Assembly (NCBI RefSeq): GCF_016806835.2
Contig: NZ_CP086111.1
Span: 1,616,001-1,680,000 of the forward strand
Direction: 5' to 3'
Source of the DNA: Skermanella rosea
Lineage (GTDB): Bacteria; Pseudomonadota; Alphaproteobacteria; Azospirillales; Azospirillaceae
Length of the DNA stretch: 64,000 bases
In this document: piece by piece, positions 51,359 through 61,808 of the stretch
Layout: each line of letters starts with the position of its first letter
Position numbering within the stretch: the first letter of the stretch is position 1
Notes under the pieces: generated by a model
Databases searched by the model: none
The model's input: the letters and a program-made list of their open reading frames with translations, nothing else
Told to the model about the DNA's origin: nothing
Program-made: the position numbers and the translations under genes

Positions 51359-54300
51359 CTACTCCGCCGGTAAGCCTTCCCTCGGCTTGACGTGCTGCAC
51401 CTCCAACTCCTGGATACGGCGGCGAATCCGCCCGATCGGCTGGAGGCGACGCGCCAGCAGACTGTAGAGCAGGGGAGTGCCGAACAGCGACAGCAGCGAC
51501 CCGACCGAGACACCCCCGACGATCACCAGCCCGATCGCGGTCCGGCTCTCGGCTCCGGCGCCCTCGGCCATGGCCAGCGGAACCGCGCCGAACACCGTGG
51601 CGATGCTGGTCATCAGGATCGGGCGCAGCCGGGTCGCGGCGGCCTCCCGGATCGCCGCGTCCATGGCTGCGCCTTCGTCGCGCATCTGGTTGGCGAACTC
51701 GACGATCAGGATGGCGTTCTTGGCGATCAGGCCGATCAGCATCACCAGCCCGATCTGCGTATAGATGTTCAGCGTCATGGCGCTCGCGACGATCGCGCCC
51801 AGGCCGCCGAACAGCGCCAGCGGCACCGTCAGCATGACGATGGAGGGCAGGGTGAAGCTTTCGAACTGGGCGGCCAGCACCAGGAACGCGATCAGCAGCG
51901 CCATGCCGAACGCGAAATAGATCGCGGCGCTCGATTCCTGCAGCTCGCGCGCCGACCCGTCGAAACTCAGCCGTACCTGGCCCGGCAACACCTCGGCTGC
52001 GGCCTGCCGCACCGCCTCGACGGCGGTGCCCATGGCGATGCCTTCCAGGTTGGCCGTGACGGTGATAGCGCGCAGCCGATCGACCCGGCCCAGCTCGCTG
52101 GGGCCGGCGATATCCCGGACGGTCACGACGCTGGAGAGCGGCACGAGCTTTTCCGATGATCCGGCGCGCAGGAAGATGTTCGACAGGTCGCGTGGGTTGG
52201 CGCGGTCGCTGCCCGTGGCTTGGACCACCACGTCGTATTCCTCTCCGCGGTCGGTGAAGCGCGTGACGGTGCGCCCGCCGACCAGCGTCTCCAGGGTTTC
52301 GCCGATGTCCCGCGTGCCGAGCCCCAGGTCGGCCGCGCGATCGCGGTCCACCGTGATCCGGAGCTGCGGCTTGGTCTCGTCGTAGTTCGCCTGGATCGTG
52401 CCGAACCCCGGCTCGTCGCGCAGGCGGTCGATCAGCAGGTCGCGCCAGACCGCCAGCTCCTCGTAGCTGCTGCCGCCCAGGACGACCTGCACCTGGTTCA
52501 GCGCGCCGCTGCGGGCGATACCGCCGCCCGCGAAGGCCGCGACCCGGGCGCCCGGCACCGCCTGCAGCTTGCCGCGCAGGTCCGCCATCAGGGCCGACTG
52601 CGGCCGGGCGCGCCGGTCCCACGGCGCCAGCCGGACCTGGATCGTCGCCCGGTTCACGCCGGTCTGGCCGCCCCATCCGGGGTTCAGGATCGCCAGCACG
52701 CTGGAAACCTCGCCGCTTTCCCGGTAGGGCGCCAGGATGCGCTCGACCGCCTCCATCTCCCGCTTGGTGAAGTCCTGGCTGGCGCCTTCCGGCGCGGTCA
52801 CCGTGATGCGGAAGCTGCCGCGGTCCTCCGGCGGGGTGAACTCCTGCGGCACCAGGGTGAACAGGTACCAGGTGGCCCCGGTCAGCGCGCCGAGCAGCGC
52901 CAGCATCAGGACGGGTGCGGCGAGCACGCCGTCCAGGAGCCTGGAATAGGCCCGGGTCATGCCGTCGAAGAACCGTTCGGTCAGTCGGAACACCGCGCCG
53001 CCGTGGTGGCCACGCAGCACCTGCGAGCACATCATCGGCGTCAGCGTCAGCGCCACCAGCGCGGAGAAGGCGACCGCCGCCCCCAGCGTGACCGCGAACT
53101 CCTTGAAGAAGCGGCCGACCGTGTCCTGCAGCAGGACGAGCGGGAAGATCACCGCGATCAGCACCGCCGTGGTCGCGATCACCGCGAAGCCGATCTGGCC
53201 GGCGCCGCGATAGGCCGCCAGCAGCGGCGGCTCGCCCAGCTCGATCCGGCGGCTGACATTCTCGACCACGATGATCGCGTCGTCCACCACCAGCCCGATC
53301 GCGAGCACCAGCGCCAACAGGGTCAGCACGTTGATCGAATAGCCGAGCGCCGCCAGCACGGTGAAGGCGGCTATGATCGACACCGGGATGGCGGCCGCCG
53401 GGATGATCGTGGCGCGCAGGTCGCGCAGGAACGCCCAGGTGACCAGGACCACCAGGCCCAGCGCGATCGTCAGCGCGTGGAACACCTGGTAGATCGACTC
53501 GGCGATGAACACGCTTTCGTCGAACGACACCTCGATGGCCGCGTCCCCGGGCAGAGTGGTGCCGATCTGCCGGAGCAGCGCCTTGACCCCGTCCGCCACC
53601 TCCATAGTGTTGGCGGTCGCCTGCTTGGTAATCCCCAGGCCGACGGCGGCGCGGCCGTTGACCGTGTAGTCGCCGCGGTCGTCGCGGGTGCCCAGCTCCA
53701 CCCGCGCTACGTCGCCCAGCCGGATGAAGTCCCCGCTGCGCTGTGAAATGACGATGCGGGAGAACTGCTCCGCGCGCGACAGCCGGGTATCGGTCCGGAC
53801 CGTGAACTCGCGCTGCGCCGATTCGATACGGCCGGCCGGCAGCTCCGCGTTCTCCCGGCGAAGCGCCGTCTCGACATCCTGGACGGTCAGGTTGCGGGCC
53901 GCCAGCGCGCTCCGGTCCAGCCAGACCCGCATCGCATAGATCCGCTGGCCGCTGATCCGGACGTCGGCGACGCCCGGGACGGCGGTGATCTGGTCGACCA
54001 GGACGCGCCGGGCATAATCGGTCAGCTCCAGCCGGCTGAGCTGGTCGCTGGTCAGGGTCGCCCATAGGATCGGCGAGCTGTCGCTGTCCACCTTGGCGAT
54101 GACGGGGGCGTCGGCCTCGTCCGGCAGGCTGCGGGCCGCGCGCGAGACGCGGTCCCGGACATCGTTGGCGGCTCCCTCGATGTCGCGGGTCAGCAGGAAC
54201 TCGATCCGGACGTTGGACGATCCCTCGCGGCTGGTCGAGCGGATCGTCTTGATCCCCTCGACGCCGCTGACGGCACCTTCGATCACCTGGGTGATCTGGG

Positions 54301-54481
54301 TCTCGATCACCTCGGCCGACGCACCCTCGTAATTGGTGCTGATCGAGACGACCGGCGGGTCGACGCTGGGATACTCGCGCACCGGCAGCTTGGCGAAGGC
54401 GAAGATGCCGAAGACCACCAGCAGCGCGTTGAGGACGATGGCGAGCACGGGGCGCTGGATCGCGACGTCGGACAGGACCAT
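51359..54481 (-). CDS. RND efflux pump (HAE1/AcrB type)
   Basis: 1040 residues, typical of AcrB-type pumps. Twelve membrane helices are expected: one at about 10-28, two groups of helices near 335-540 and 855-1010, and two large periplasmic loops. The proton-relay Asp pair is at D400-D401 in IGLVVDDAIIVVEN. The N-terminus SDVAIQRPVLAIVLNALLVV is family-like, and the duplicated motif GLIAKNAILIVEFANQ occurs in the second half. The pump exports hydrophobic or other compounds using proton force. The adaptor gene is immediately upstream (3 bp). No outer membrane TolC gene is present. The substrate is not predictable. Confidence 0.94.
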   Translation of the reverse strand: MVLSDVAIQRPVLAIVLNALLVVFGIFAFAKLPVREYPSVDPPVVSISTNYEGASAEVIETQITQVIEGAVSGVEGIKTIRSTSREGSSNVRIEFLLTRDIEGAANDVRDRVSRAARSLPDEADAPVIAKVDSDSSPILWATLTSDQLSRLELTDYARRVLVDQITAVPGVADVRISGQRIYAMRVWLDRSALAARNLTVQDVETALRRENAELPAGRIESAQREFTVRTDTRLSRAEQFSRIVISQRSGDFIRLGDVARVELGTRDDRGDYTVNGRAAVGLGITKQATANTMEVADGVKALLRQIGTTLPGDAAIEVSFDESVFIAESIYQVFHALTIALGLVVLVTWAFLRDLRATIIPAAAIPVSIIAAFTVLAALGYSINVLTLLALVLAIGLVVDDAIIVVENVSRRIELGEPPLLAAYRGAGQIGFAVIATTAVLIAVIFPLVLLQDTVGRFFKEFAVTLGAAVAFSALVALTLTPMMCSQVLRGHHGGAVFRLTERFFDGMTRAYSRLLDGVLAAPVLMLALLGALTGATWYLFTLVPQEFTPPEDRGSFRITVTAPEGASQDFTKREMEAVERILAPYRESGEVSSVLAILNPGWGGQTGVNRATIQVRLAPWDRRARPQSALMADLRGKLQAVPGARVAAFAGGGIARSGALNQVQVVLGGSSYEELAVWRDLLIDRLRDEPGFGTIQANYDETKPQLRITVDRDRAADLGLGTRDIGETLETLVGGRTVTRFTDRGEEYDVVVQATGSDRANPRDLSNIFLRAGSSEKLVPLSSVVTVRDIAGPSELGRVDRLRAITVTANLEGIAMGTAVEAVRQAAAEVLPGQVRLSFDGSARELQESSAAIYFAFGMALLIAFLVLAAQFESFTLPSIVMLTVPLALFGGLGAIVASAMTLNIYTQIGLVMLIGLIAKNAILIVEFANQMRDEGAAMDAAIREAAATRLRPILMTSIATVFGAVPLAMAEGAGAESRTAIGLVIVGGVSVGSLLSLFGTPLLYSLLARRLQPIGRIRRRIQELEVQHVKPREGLPAE

Positions 54482-54484
54482 GGC

Positions 54485-55582
54485 TCAGCTCCCGGCAGCC
54501 GGACGTCCGGCGGAGGGGGGCTCCTGTTCCGCCTCCACCGGGGCGCCGTCGCGCACCCGCTGGGTGCCGCGGACGACGACCAGTTCCCCGGGCTTCACGC
54601 CCTCGACCACTTCGACCATGCCGCCCCGGCGCTGTCCGATCGTGACGGCGCGGCGCAGGGCACGGCCGTCGGCCACGACGAAGACGAACTGGCGCTCGCC
54701 CAGCGGAACCAGCGCCTCCTCCGCGATCAGCACGGCGTCGGCGCGGGACGACAGGGTCAGGCCCACGTTCATGAACATGCCGGGCCGCAGGCGGAGCCGG
54801 TCGTTGGGCAGGGAGGCCACCACCTCGACCGCCCGGGTCACCGGATCGACCCGCGTGTCGATCACGGCGACCACGCCGGTGAAGGTCTCGCCCGGGAAGG
54901 CCGGGCTCGTGGCGGACACCGCGAGGCCCGGCCGGAGCCCGCCCAGCGCCGCCTCCGGCACCCGGAAATCCAGCTTCACCGTGCGGATGTCGTCGAGCGT
55001 CGTGATCGCCGTCCCGCTGGTCACCAGCGCGCCCGGGCTGACCCGCCGGAGCCCGGTCTGTCCGGCGAAGGGGGCGGTGACGACAAGCTCCTGCAGCCGG
55101 GCGCGGGCGGCCCGCGCCGCGGCGTCGGCCCGGTCGAGCGCCGCGGTCAGCTCGTCGACCCTGGCCTCCGCGACCGCCTGGCGGGTCAGCAGGGTGCGCG
55201 AGCGCTCCAGGAGCTGCTGGGCGTTGCGCCGGTCGGCCTCGGCGACGGCGAGCTGGGCGCGGGCCTCCGCGTCGTCCAGTTCGATCAGGACGGATCCCCG
55301 CTCGACCCACTGGCCCTCGTCGAACCGGATCGCGCGGATGATGCCGGTCTGCTTGGAGTTCACCGTGACCGCCTCGTTGGCGCGCAGCGTGCCGACCGCC
55401 TCGGCCACCGTCGCGATCTCCCCGATGCGGGCGGGCGCCGCCACGACATTGACCGGCCGCGCGGCCCGGTCGGGCGCCGCCGCCCGGGGACCGTCGCCGC
55501 GCAGCGCGGGAACGGCGTACCAGGCGCCCGCGGCACCGGCGCCCAGGCCCGCAATCAGGAGAATCTGCCAGATCAGTCGCAT
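54485..55582 (-). CDS. RND periplasmic adaptor (membrane fusion protein)
   Basis: 365 residues from ATG 55582, with AGGA five bases upstream; an upstream in-frame extension is Ala/Ser-rich and unlikely. One N-terminal membrane helix (about 2-22, MRLIWQILLIAGLGAGAAGA) anchors it. Lipoyl halves are near 70-100 and 165-195 (IRFDEGQWVERGSVLIELDD and LQELVVTAPFAGQTGLRRVSPG), with an alpha-helical hairpin rich in Ala/Arg at about 105-160, then a beta barrel and MP domain. It links the pump to an outer membrane channel. First gene of the pump pair, divergent from mfd. Confidence 0.93.
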   Translation of the reverse strand: MRLIWQILLIAGLGAGAAGAWYAVPALRGDGPRAAAPDRAARPVNVVAAPARIGEIATVAEAVGTLRANEAVTVNSKQTGIIRAIRFDEGQWVERGSVLIELDDAEARAQLAVAEADRRNAQQLLERSRTLLTRQAVAEARVDELTAALDRADAAARAARARLQELVVTAPFAGQTGLRRVSPGALVTSGTAITTLDDIRTVKLDFRVPEAALGGLRPGLAVSATSPAFPGETFTGVVAVIDTRVDPVTRAVEVVASLPNDRLRLRPGMFMNVGLTLSSRADAVLIAEEALVPLGERQFVFVVADGRALRRAVTIGQRRGGMVEVVEGVKPGELVVVRGTQRVRDGAPVEAEQEPPSAGRPAAGS

Positions 55583-55752
55583 GGTATCCTGGGACGATTG
55601 CACCGGGTCGGTGTGGGCCGCTTCGACGGACGCTGCCGCAGGAACGATCGGCGAAAAGGCCTGTTTTCCGGTTCCCATCGGGACAGGCTGACGTCCCGAC
55701 CGGGTCGTGAAAGCTCGATATTCTTTGCAACGATAGCAGATTCGACCTGTCC

Positions 55753-58700
55753 ATGGACCACAATCTTGAAGCGGACCGCGTCCCCGGCCGTGACGCGTGC
55801 CCGTTCGACGGGCTGGAACTCGATCTCGGCCGGCCCGGACGGCGGACCGTCGCGGGCGTGCCCGAGGGGTTCGACGGGATGCTGCTGGGCCATCTGGCGC
55901 AACGCGCGGACCCTGCCGGCCTGCTCCATATCGTCCGCGACCACCGGCGGCTGGTGCGGCTGCGCCGTGCGCTGGCCTTCTTCGCCCCGCGACTGGAGGT
56001 TCTGCCGGTGCTGAGCTGGGACTGCGCGCCCTATGAGCGGCGCTCCCCCTCGGCGGCGGTCGCGGCCCGCCGGGTCGATACGCTGCTGAGGCTGGGCCGC
56101 CCGGCCGAGGGGCCGAGGCTGATCCTGGCGACGGCCGCCGCGTTCCTGCGCCGCCTGCCGCCCCAGGGCGTGCTGGAGGCGGCGACCTTCCGGGCGGCGC
56201 CGGAGGACGACGTCGAGGAGCCGTTGAGGCGCTTCCTGCTGCGGAACGGGTATTCCCCGGCGGAGACGGTCCAGGAGGTCGGCGACTTCCTTTGGGACGA
56301 CGACCGGGTGGAGATCCTGCCGCCCGGCCACCGGACGCCGTTGCTGCTGGAATTGCTGAACGGCACCCTGGACGCGGTCCGGCGGGGCGGTGCCGGCGGC
56401 GAGGAACTGGAGCGGCTGGAACTGCCGCCCGTGTCCGAGGTGGTCCTGACCGACGAGAGCATCGCGCGCTTCCAGACGAACTACCAGGAGCAGTTCGGGC
56501 GGGTCGAGGGAAACGATCCGCTGTTCGAGGCGGTCGGGCACGGCCGGCGGCTCACCGGGATGGAGCACTGGCTGCCGCTGTTCTACGGCGGCACCGAGAC
56601 CCTGTGCGAGTACCTGCCGGGCTGCCCGGTCACCCTGGACGACGGGGTGGAATCCGACCGCGACGACTACCTGGAGCAGGTCGCCGACGCCTTCCAGGCG
56701 CGCAAGGCGATGGGCACGATCGAGGAAAAGGCCCATCTGCCGGCCTTCCATCCGCTACCGCCCGAGCAGGTCTTCGTCGATGCCGGAGCCTGGGACGTCT
56801 GCCTGGAACCGCGCGCGGTCCTCGCGTTCCGTGCGGCTCCGCCCGAAGCGGGCGAGGTCGTGCCGGACGGCGGCGCCCGTCCCGGTCCGAGCTTCCATGA
56901 CGACGACGGTGGCGGAAAGCTGGCCCGGCATGTCCGCAGCCTCCGCGCCGGCGGCGCGCGGGTCCTGTTCGCGGTCGAGCGCGATGTCCAGCATGGCCCG
57001 CTCAGACGGCGGATCTGCATGCCGGAAATGCCCACGGCGGAGACCTGGGGCGACGCCGGAGCCGGCGACGCGGCGGTCGCGACCCTGCCGGTCGCGGCCG
57101 GGTTCGAGGTGGATGGCATCAGCGTCATCGCGCGGGCCGACATAATCCGGCCCGATCGGCGCCGGAACGCCGGGACCGCCGATGCCCGGCGCGACGCCCT
57201 GCTGCCCGACGTGCCGCCGATCGCCCTGGGCGATCTGGTGGTCCATGCCGATCACGGCGTGGCCCTGTGCGAGGGGCTGGAGACGATCGACGCCGGCGGA
57301 GCGCCGCACGACTGCCTGCGCCTGGTCTACCGCCAGGGCGACAAGCTGTTCGTCCCGGTCGAGAACGTGGACCTGCTGTGGAGGTTCGGCACGCCCGGCG
57401 AGACGATCCAGCTGGACAAGCTGGGCGCCGCCGCCTGGCCCAACCGGCTGGAGCGCATGCGGCAAACACTGCGCGACGCGGCGCACGAGCTGATCGCCAC
57501 GGCGGCGAAGCGGTCGCTCGCCCAGGTCGATCCGATCGTGCCGGACCGCGCGGCCTACCGCCGGTTCAGCGGCCGGTTCCCCTATACGGAGACCGATGAC
57601 CAGCAGACGGCGATCGACGACGTGCTGGCCGATCTCGCGTCGGGCAAGGTGATGGACCGGCTGGTGGTCGGCGACGTCGGCTTCGGCAAGACCGAGATCG
57701 CGCTGCGCGCCGCCTTCGCGGTAGCGGCCGCCGGCCGGCAGGTCGTGGTGGTGGCGCCGACCACGCCGCTCGCCCGGCAGCACGCCGACGAGTTCCGCGA
57801 GCGCTTCTCCGGCTTCGGGATGGAGATCGTCGAGTTGACCGGCGGCACGGCGACGGACGAGGCGAAGGCGGCGCGGCAGCGGATCGCGGACGGGCAGGCC
57901 CGTGTCGCGGTCGGCACCCAGGCCCTCCTGGGCGAGGCCGTCCGCTTCAAGGATCTCGGCCTTCTGGTCCTGGACGAGGAGCAGCGGCTCGGCGTCAAGC
58001 AGAAGGAACGCCTGAAGGACATCGCCGAGGGCGTCCACGTCCTGACCATGACGGCGACCCCGATCCCGCGCACGCTTCAGCTCGCGCTGGGCGGGCTTCG
58101 CGACCTCAGCCTGATCGGCACCGCTCCGGTGGAGCGCCAGCCGGTCCGCACCCGCGTCCTGACCTACGACGGCGATATCATCCGCCAGGCGCTCCTGCGC
58201 GAGCGGGAGCGCGGCGGCCAGAGCTTCTATGTCTGCCCCCGGCTCGCCGACCTCGATCTGGTCGGTGAGCGGCTGGAGGCCCTGGTTCCCGATCTTCGGG
58301 TGCTGCGCGCCCACGGCAAGATGGCGCCCGAGGAGCTGGACGACGCGATCACGGCCTTCGTGCGCGGCGGCGCCGACGTGCTGCTTGCCACCAACATCAT
58401 TGAGGCGGGGCTGAACATCCCCAACGCCAACACGCTGGTCGTCCACCGGGCCGACATGTTCGGCCTGGCGCAGCTCCACCAGCTGCGCGGCCGGGTCGGG
58501 CGCGGCAGCACGCGGGCCTATGCCTGGATGACGGTGGAGTCGGAAGCCGACCTGTCGGACGCGGCGCGCGGCCGACTGGACGCCATCGCCATGCTGAGCG
58601 ATCCAGGGGCCGGCTTCAACGTCGCCAGCCAGGATCTGGAACTGCGCGGCGGCGGCAACCTGCTGGGCGAGGAGCAGTCCGGCAGCATCCGCGCCGTCGG

Positions 58701-59196
58701 GGTCGACCTGTTCCAGGAGATGCTGAGACAGGCGATCGAGGCGGTCCAGGCCGGCAAGGAGCCGGAGGAGTTCTGGACCCCCCGGATCTCGCTCGGCATG
58801 CCCGTGCTGATACCCGAGAGCTATGTCGCCGATCTGGACGAGCGCATGGCGCTCTACCGCTCCATCGCCGCCCTCGATACCGCCGAGGCGGCCAAGGCCT
58901 TCACCCAGGACCTGGCGCGGCGCCATGGCCCGGTCCCGCCGGAGGTCGGCACCCTGATCGGCCTCGGCGAACTGAAGCGCCTGTGCCGCGACGCCGGCGT
59001 GGAGCAGCTCGACGTCGGGCCGCGCGGCGCCCTGATCGCGTTCCGGCACGAGCCGAAGGGGCTGAAGGAGTTCGTCGAGCGCACCGAAGGAGCCCGGCGG
59101 CGTGAGGACGGCACCCTGGTGGTTCCGCTGGCGGAAGGATCCTCCGCAAGGCTGGACGCGGCCTGGGGGCTGCTGCGCGGCCTGGCCGGCGGATAA
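55753..59196 (+). CDS. mfd: Transcription-repair coupling factor Mfd
   Basis: 1147 residues, the Mfd length. N-terminal UvrB-homology part (about 1-330) with VLSWDCAPYERRSPS and NGYSPAETVQEVGDF. The RNA polymerase-interacting CarD-like domain is at about 490-560 (LGDLVVHADHGVALCEGLETI). Helicase motifs follow: Walker A GDVGFGKTE near 638, DEEQ near 737, TMTATPIPRTLQLAL, and QLRGRVGRG. The TRCF domain is C-terminal. It removes RNA polymerase stalled at lesions and recruits UvrA. It is not next to recG or sdhE, as it is in many related genomes, and the N-terminal half is rather divergent; a second copy is possible. No ribosome site is visible before the ATG. Confidence 0.93.
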   Translation: MDHNLEADRVPGRDACPFDGLELDLGRPGRRTVAGVPEGFDGMLLGHLAQRADPAGLLHIVRDHRRLVRLRRALAFFAPRLEVLPVLSWDCAPYERRSPSAAVAARRVDTLLRLGRPAEGPRLILATAAAFLRRLPPQGVLEAATFRAAPEDDVEEPLRRFLLRNGYSPAETVQEVGDFLWDDDRVEILPPGHRTPLLLELLNGTLDAVRRGGAGGEELERLELPPVSEVVLTDESIARFQTNYQEQFGRVEGNDPLFEAVGHGRRLTGMEHWLPLFYGGTETLCEYLPGCPVTLDDGVESDRDDYLEQVADAFQARKAMGTIEEKAHLPAFHPLPPEQVFVDAGAWDVCLEPRAVLAFRAAPPEAGEVVPDGGARPGPSFHDDDGGGKLARHVRSLRAGGARVLFAVERDVQHGPLRRRICMPEMPTAETWGDAGAGDAAVATLPVAAGFEVDGISVIARADIIRPDRRRNAGTADARRDALLPDVPPIALGDLVVHADHGVALCEGLETIDAGGAPHDCLRLVYRQGDKLFVPVENVDLLWRFGTPGETIQLDKLGAAAWPNRLERMRQTLRDAAHELIATAAKRSLAQVDPIVPDRAAYRRFSGRFPYTETDDQQTAIDDVLADLASGKVMDRLVVGDVGFGKTEIALRAAFAVAAAGRQVVVVAPTTPLARQHADEFRERFSGFGMEIVELTGGTATDEAKAARQRIADGQARVAVGTQALLGEAVRFKDLGLLVLDEEQRLGVKQKERLKDIAEGVHVLTMTATPIPRTLQLALGGLRDLSLIGTAPVERQPVRTRVLTYDGDIIRQALLRERERGGQSFYVCPRLADLDLVGERLEALVPDLRVLRAHGKMAPEELDDAITAFVRGGADVLLATNIIEAGLNIPNANTLVVHRADMFGLAQLHQLRGRVGRGSTRAYAWMTVESEADLSDAARGRLDAIAMLSDPGAGFNVASQDLELRGGGNLLGEEQSGSIRAVGVDLFQEMLRQAIEAVQAGKEPEEFWTPRISLGMPVLIPESYVADLDERMALYRSIAALDTAEAAKAFTQDLARRHGPVPPEVGTLIGLGELKRLCRDAGVEQLDVGPRGALIAFRHEPKGLKEFVERTEGARRREDGTLVVPLAEGSSARLDAAWGLLRGLAGG

Positions 59197-59203
59197 CGCC
59201 GGT

Positions 59204-60292
59204 TCAGGAAATGTCGATCACCGTCACGTCGACGGTGAAGGTCCGGCCCTCGCGCCAGATCGTCAGCGTCACCGGATGCCCGACGCCGGTCTGCTCCAGT
59301 TGCGTCGCGAGTTCCGCCAGGGTCGCGACCGGGTGTCCGGCGGCGTGGGTGATGACGTCGCCCGCCGGCCGTCCGGACTGGTCGAAGCCGCGCAGGCCGG
59401 CACGGTCGGCCGCGGATCCCGGGATCACCTCGGCGATGACCACCCCGGTCACGCCGAGCTGGGCCCCGACCTGCTCGGGCGCCACGCGGATGCCGATGCC
59501 GGGGGTAGGGACCCGGCCGTCCCGGATCAGCTTCGGCACGATCCGGTTGACCGTGTCGGCCGGCACCGCGAATCCGATGCCGGCGAAGCTGCCCGACCCG
59601 GACAGGATCGCCGTATTGACGCCGATCAGCCGCCCGGCGCTGTCGAGCAGCGGTCCGCCCGAGTTGCCGGGATTGATCGCCGCGTCGGTCTGGATCACGC
59701 CGGCGATCTCCCGCCCGCTGCCCGCCGGAAGCCGCCGTTCCAGGGCGCTGATCACGCCGGTACTGAGGCTGCGGGTCAGTCCGAACGGATTGCCGATGGC
59801 GTAAACCGACTGGCCGACCTTCAGGTCGTCGGAGGTGCCGATCGGGATCGGGCGGAGCGCCGCCCGGTTCTCGCTCAGCCTCAGCACGGCCAGGTCGCTG
59901 TTGGGGGCGAAGCCGATCACCCGGGCCGGGACGGCCTCGCCGCTGTCCAGCCGGACCGCGACGCGGGTGGCGCCCTCGACCACGTGGTGGTTCGTGACCA
60001 CATGGCCCGCGGCATCCCAGATGAAGCCGGACCCGGCCCCGCGCGACCCCCGTCCGCCGGGATCGCCGGCCGGCTCCGCCCGGTCCGTGAAGATATAGAC
60101 GACCGAAGGCGCCGTCGCGTCGAACAGGGCGATCGTCGATTCCTCCGATTCGGCCAGCGATCCCCGCGCCGTGACGGCCCTCGGCTCGCTGGCGGTCAGG
60201 AAGACGCCGCGCACGAACCGGTCGCCGATCCAGATCGTCGCGACCAGCAGCGCCCAGATCAGCATGTACCGCCAGAACCGCTGCCCGCCCAT
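59204..60292 (-). CDS. DegS/HtrA-type serine protease with one PDZ domain
   Basis: 362 residues from ATG 60292, with GGAGAAG six bases upstream. One membrane helix near residues 8-27 (FWRYMLIWALLVATIWIGD). The trypsin-like domain (about 60-250) has the triad His in VVTNHHVVE, Asp in FAPNSDLAVLRL and Ser in DAAINPGNSGGPLL. One PDZ domain follows (about 260-360). This is DegS-like in layout: a membrane anchor, protease and a single PDZ. It would sense unfolded envelope proteins and cut a target such as an anti-sigma factor; that target is not in the window. Convergent with mfd at 7 bp. Confidence 0.92.
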   Translation of the reverse strand: MGGQRFWRYMLIWALLVATIWIGDRFVRGVFLTASEPRAVTARGSLAESEESTIALFDATAPSVVYIFTDRAEPAGDPGGRGSRGAGSGFIWDAAGHVVTNHHVVEGATRVAVRLDSGEAVPARVIGFAPNSDLAVLRLSENRAALRPIPIGTSDDLKVGQSVYAIGNPFGLTRSLSTGVISALERRLPAGSGREIAGVIQTDAAINPGNSGGPLLDSAGRLIGVNTAILSGSGSFAGIGFAVPADTVNRIVPKLIRDGRVPTPGIGIRVAPEQVGAQLGVTGVVIAEVIPGSAADRAGLRGFDQSGRPAGDVITHAAGHPVATLAELATQLEQTGVGHPVTLTIWREGRTFTVDVTVIDIS

Positions 60293-60465
60293 CCGCTTCT
60301 CCCGATCGACACCGGCCCCGCCGGGCCCGAAACGTTTAAACGGGGTGCGTGGGCCGGCGGTCAAGCACAAACGCGGCATGCCGATCGCCGAATGATCGGT
60401 TGAGACGACCCGCCGGGACGCGCTGTTATACGGTGGAGACCCAATCCTCGGCACCGGTGCCTGCA

Positions 60466-61425
60466 ATGACCGATCCATACGAGATCCTGGGACTTTCGAA
60501 GACCGCGACGGACGACGACATCCGCAAGGCCTATCGCAAGCTGGCCAAGAAGTACCATCCCGACATCAATCCGGGCAAAGCCGACGCGGAGGCCCGTTTC
60601 AAGGACATCTCCGCCGCCTACGCCCTGCTGTCCGATCCCGAGAAGCGCGCCCGTTTCGACCGCGGGGAGATCGACGCGAGCGGGGCCGAGACGCCGCGCA
60701 GCTTCTATCGAGGCTTCGCCGACGCGGGTGGCGGCGGCCGCTACGGGGCGGAAGAGCACTTCGTCGACAACGAGGACATCGAAAGCTTCTTCGCCGACCT
60801 GTTCGGCCATCATGGCGCCGGGAGAGGCGGCGCCGGGCGGGGAGGGGCCGCTGGAACCGGCGGTACGGGCGGCTTCCGCCTGCGCGGCGGCGACGTCAAC
60901 TACTCCCTGCGCGTATCCTTCCTCGAGGCCGTGAACGGGTCGCGAAAGCGCCTGACGCTGCCCGACGGCCGGACGCTGGACGTCGAGATCCCGGCCGGCA
61001 TCGACAGCGGGCAGACCGTCAGGCTGAAAGGGCAGGGAGCCCCGGGACTGGGCGGCGGTCCGGCCGGCGACGCCCTGATCCGGATCGAGGTGGATCCCCA
61101 TCTGGTGTTCCGGCGGGATGGGCGCGACATCCGGATCGACCTGCCGGTGACCCTGGCGGAGGCGCTGCTCGGGGCCAAGGTCCGCGTGCCGACCATCGAC
61201 GGGCCGGTCGCCATGACCATCCCGAAGGGGGCCGATAGCGGTACCGTGCTCCGGCTGAAGGGGAAAGGCGTCCCGGCGTCCCGCGGCGCCGAGCGCGGCG
61301 ACCAGTATGTCACGGTGCGCCCGGTCCTGCCCCGGCAGCCCGACGCCGAGCTGGAGGAGTTCATCCGGCGCTGGTACGAGAGCCACCCGCAGGACCCCCG
61401 CGAAACCTTGGAGCAATCACGATGA
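60466..61425 (+). CDS. cbpA: DnaJ-family co-chaperone CbpA-like
   Basis: 319 residues. The J domain (1-65) holds HPD in [11 protein letters not shown] Gly/Arg-rich linker follows (about 75-145, [20 protein letters not shown]). Two C-terminal beta domains (about 150-310) carry [20 protein letters not shown] and [19 protein letters not shown]. There is no Cys-rich zinc finger, so it is a type II Hsp40 like CbpA/DjlA rather than DnaJ. It stimulates DnaK ATPase. The next gene, CbpM-like, overlaps it (ATGA), matching the cbpA-cbpM operon. Confidence 0.94.
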   Translation: MTDPYEILGLSKTATDDDIRKAYRKLAKKYHPDINPGKADAEARFKDISAAYALLSDPEKRARFDRGEIDASGAETPRSFYRGFADAGGGGRYGAEEHFVDNEDIESFFADLFGHHGAGRGGAGRGGAAGTGGTGGFRLRGGDVNYSLRVSFLEAVNGSRKRLTLPDGRTLDVEIPAGIDSGQTVRLKGQGAPGLGGGPAGDALIRIEVDPHLVFRRDGRDIRIDLPVTLAEALLGAKVRVPTIDGPVAMTIPKGADSGTVLRLKGKGVPASRGAERGDQYVTVRPVLPRQPDAELEEFIRRWYESHPQDPRETLEQSR

Positions 61426-61763
61426 TGGCGCTCGACCAGGTGCTTGCCGCCGTCGGCCGGATCGACCGGCGGGATCTCATCCTGTGGATCGAGCGGCGCT
61501 GGGTCCGGCCGCAGCACGGGGCCGGCGGCTATGTCTTCACCGACCTGGACGTCGCCCGCGTCACCCTGATCTGCGAGATGCGCGACGATATGGCGATCGA
61601 CGACGAGGCCATGCCGGTCGTCCTCGGCCTGCTGGACCAGCTCTACGGTACCCGCCGCCGCCTCAGGCATCTGGTCGATGCGGTCGCCGCCCAGCCGGAG
61701 GAGGTCCGCCGGTCCATCGCGGCGGAAATGAAGCGCCGGGCTCTCGACGGGGACGATGCCTGA
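61422..61763 (+). CDS. cbpM: Chaperone modulator CbpM-like (MerR-type)
   Basis: 113 residues starting in the ATGA overlap with cbpA. The central motif [34 protein letters not shown] is the winged-helix region of the CbpM/MerR_2 group, and the C-terminal helix follows. CbpM binds the J domain of CbpA and inhibits it; it is not expected to bind DNA. It is co-translated with cbpA. Confidence 0.9.
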   Translation: MMALDQVLAAVGRIDRRDLILWIERRWVRPQHGAGGYVFTDLDVARVTLICEMRDDMAIDDEAMPVVLGLLDQLYGTRRRLRHLVDAVAAQPEEVRRSIAAEMKRRALDGDDA

Positions 61764-61808
61764 CGCGCGGCCCTTGGCCGTTCCCCGCAGGTCTGCTATG
61801 AGGGCCCG

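Noticed and set aside
50880..55763. Long minus-strand frame across the RND pump and adaptor genes, in another frame
   Set aside because: It has Arg/Pro/Gly-rich composition and no motifs, while the AcrB-type and adaptor frames show full domain sequences.
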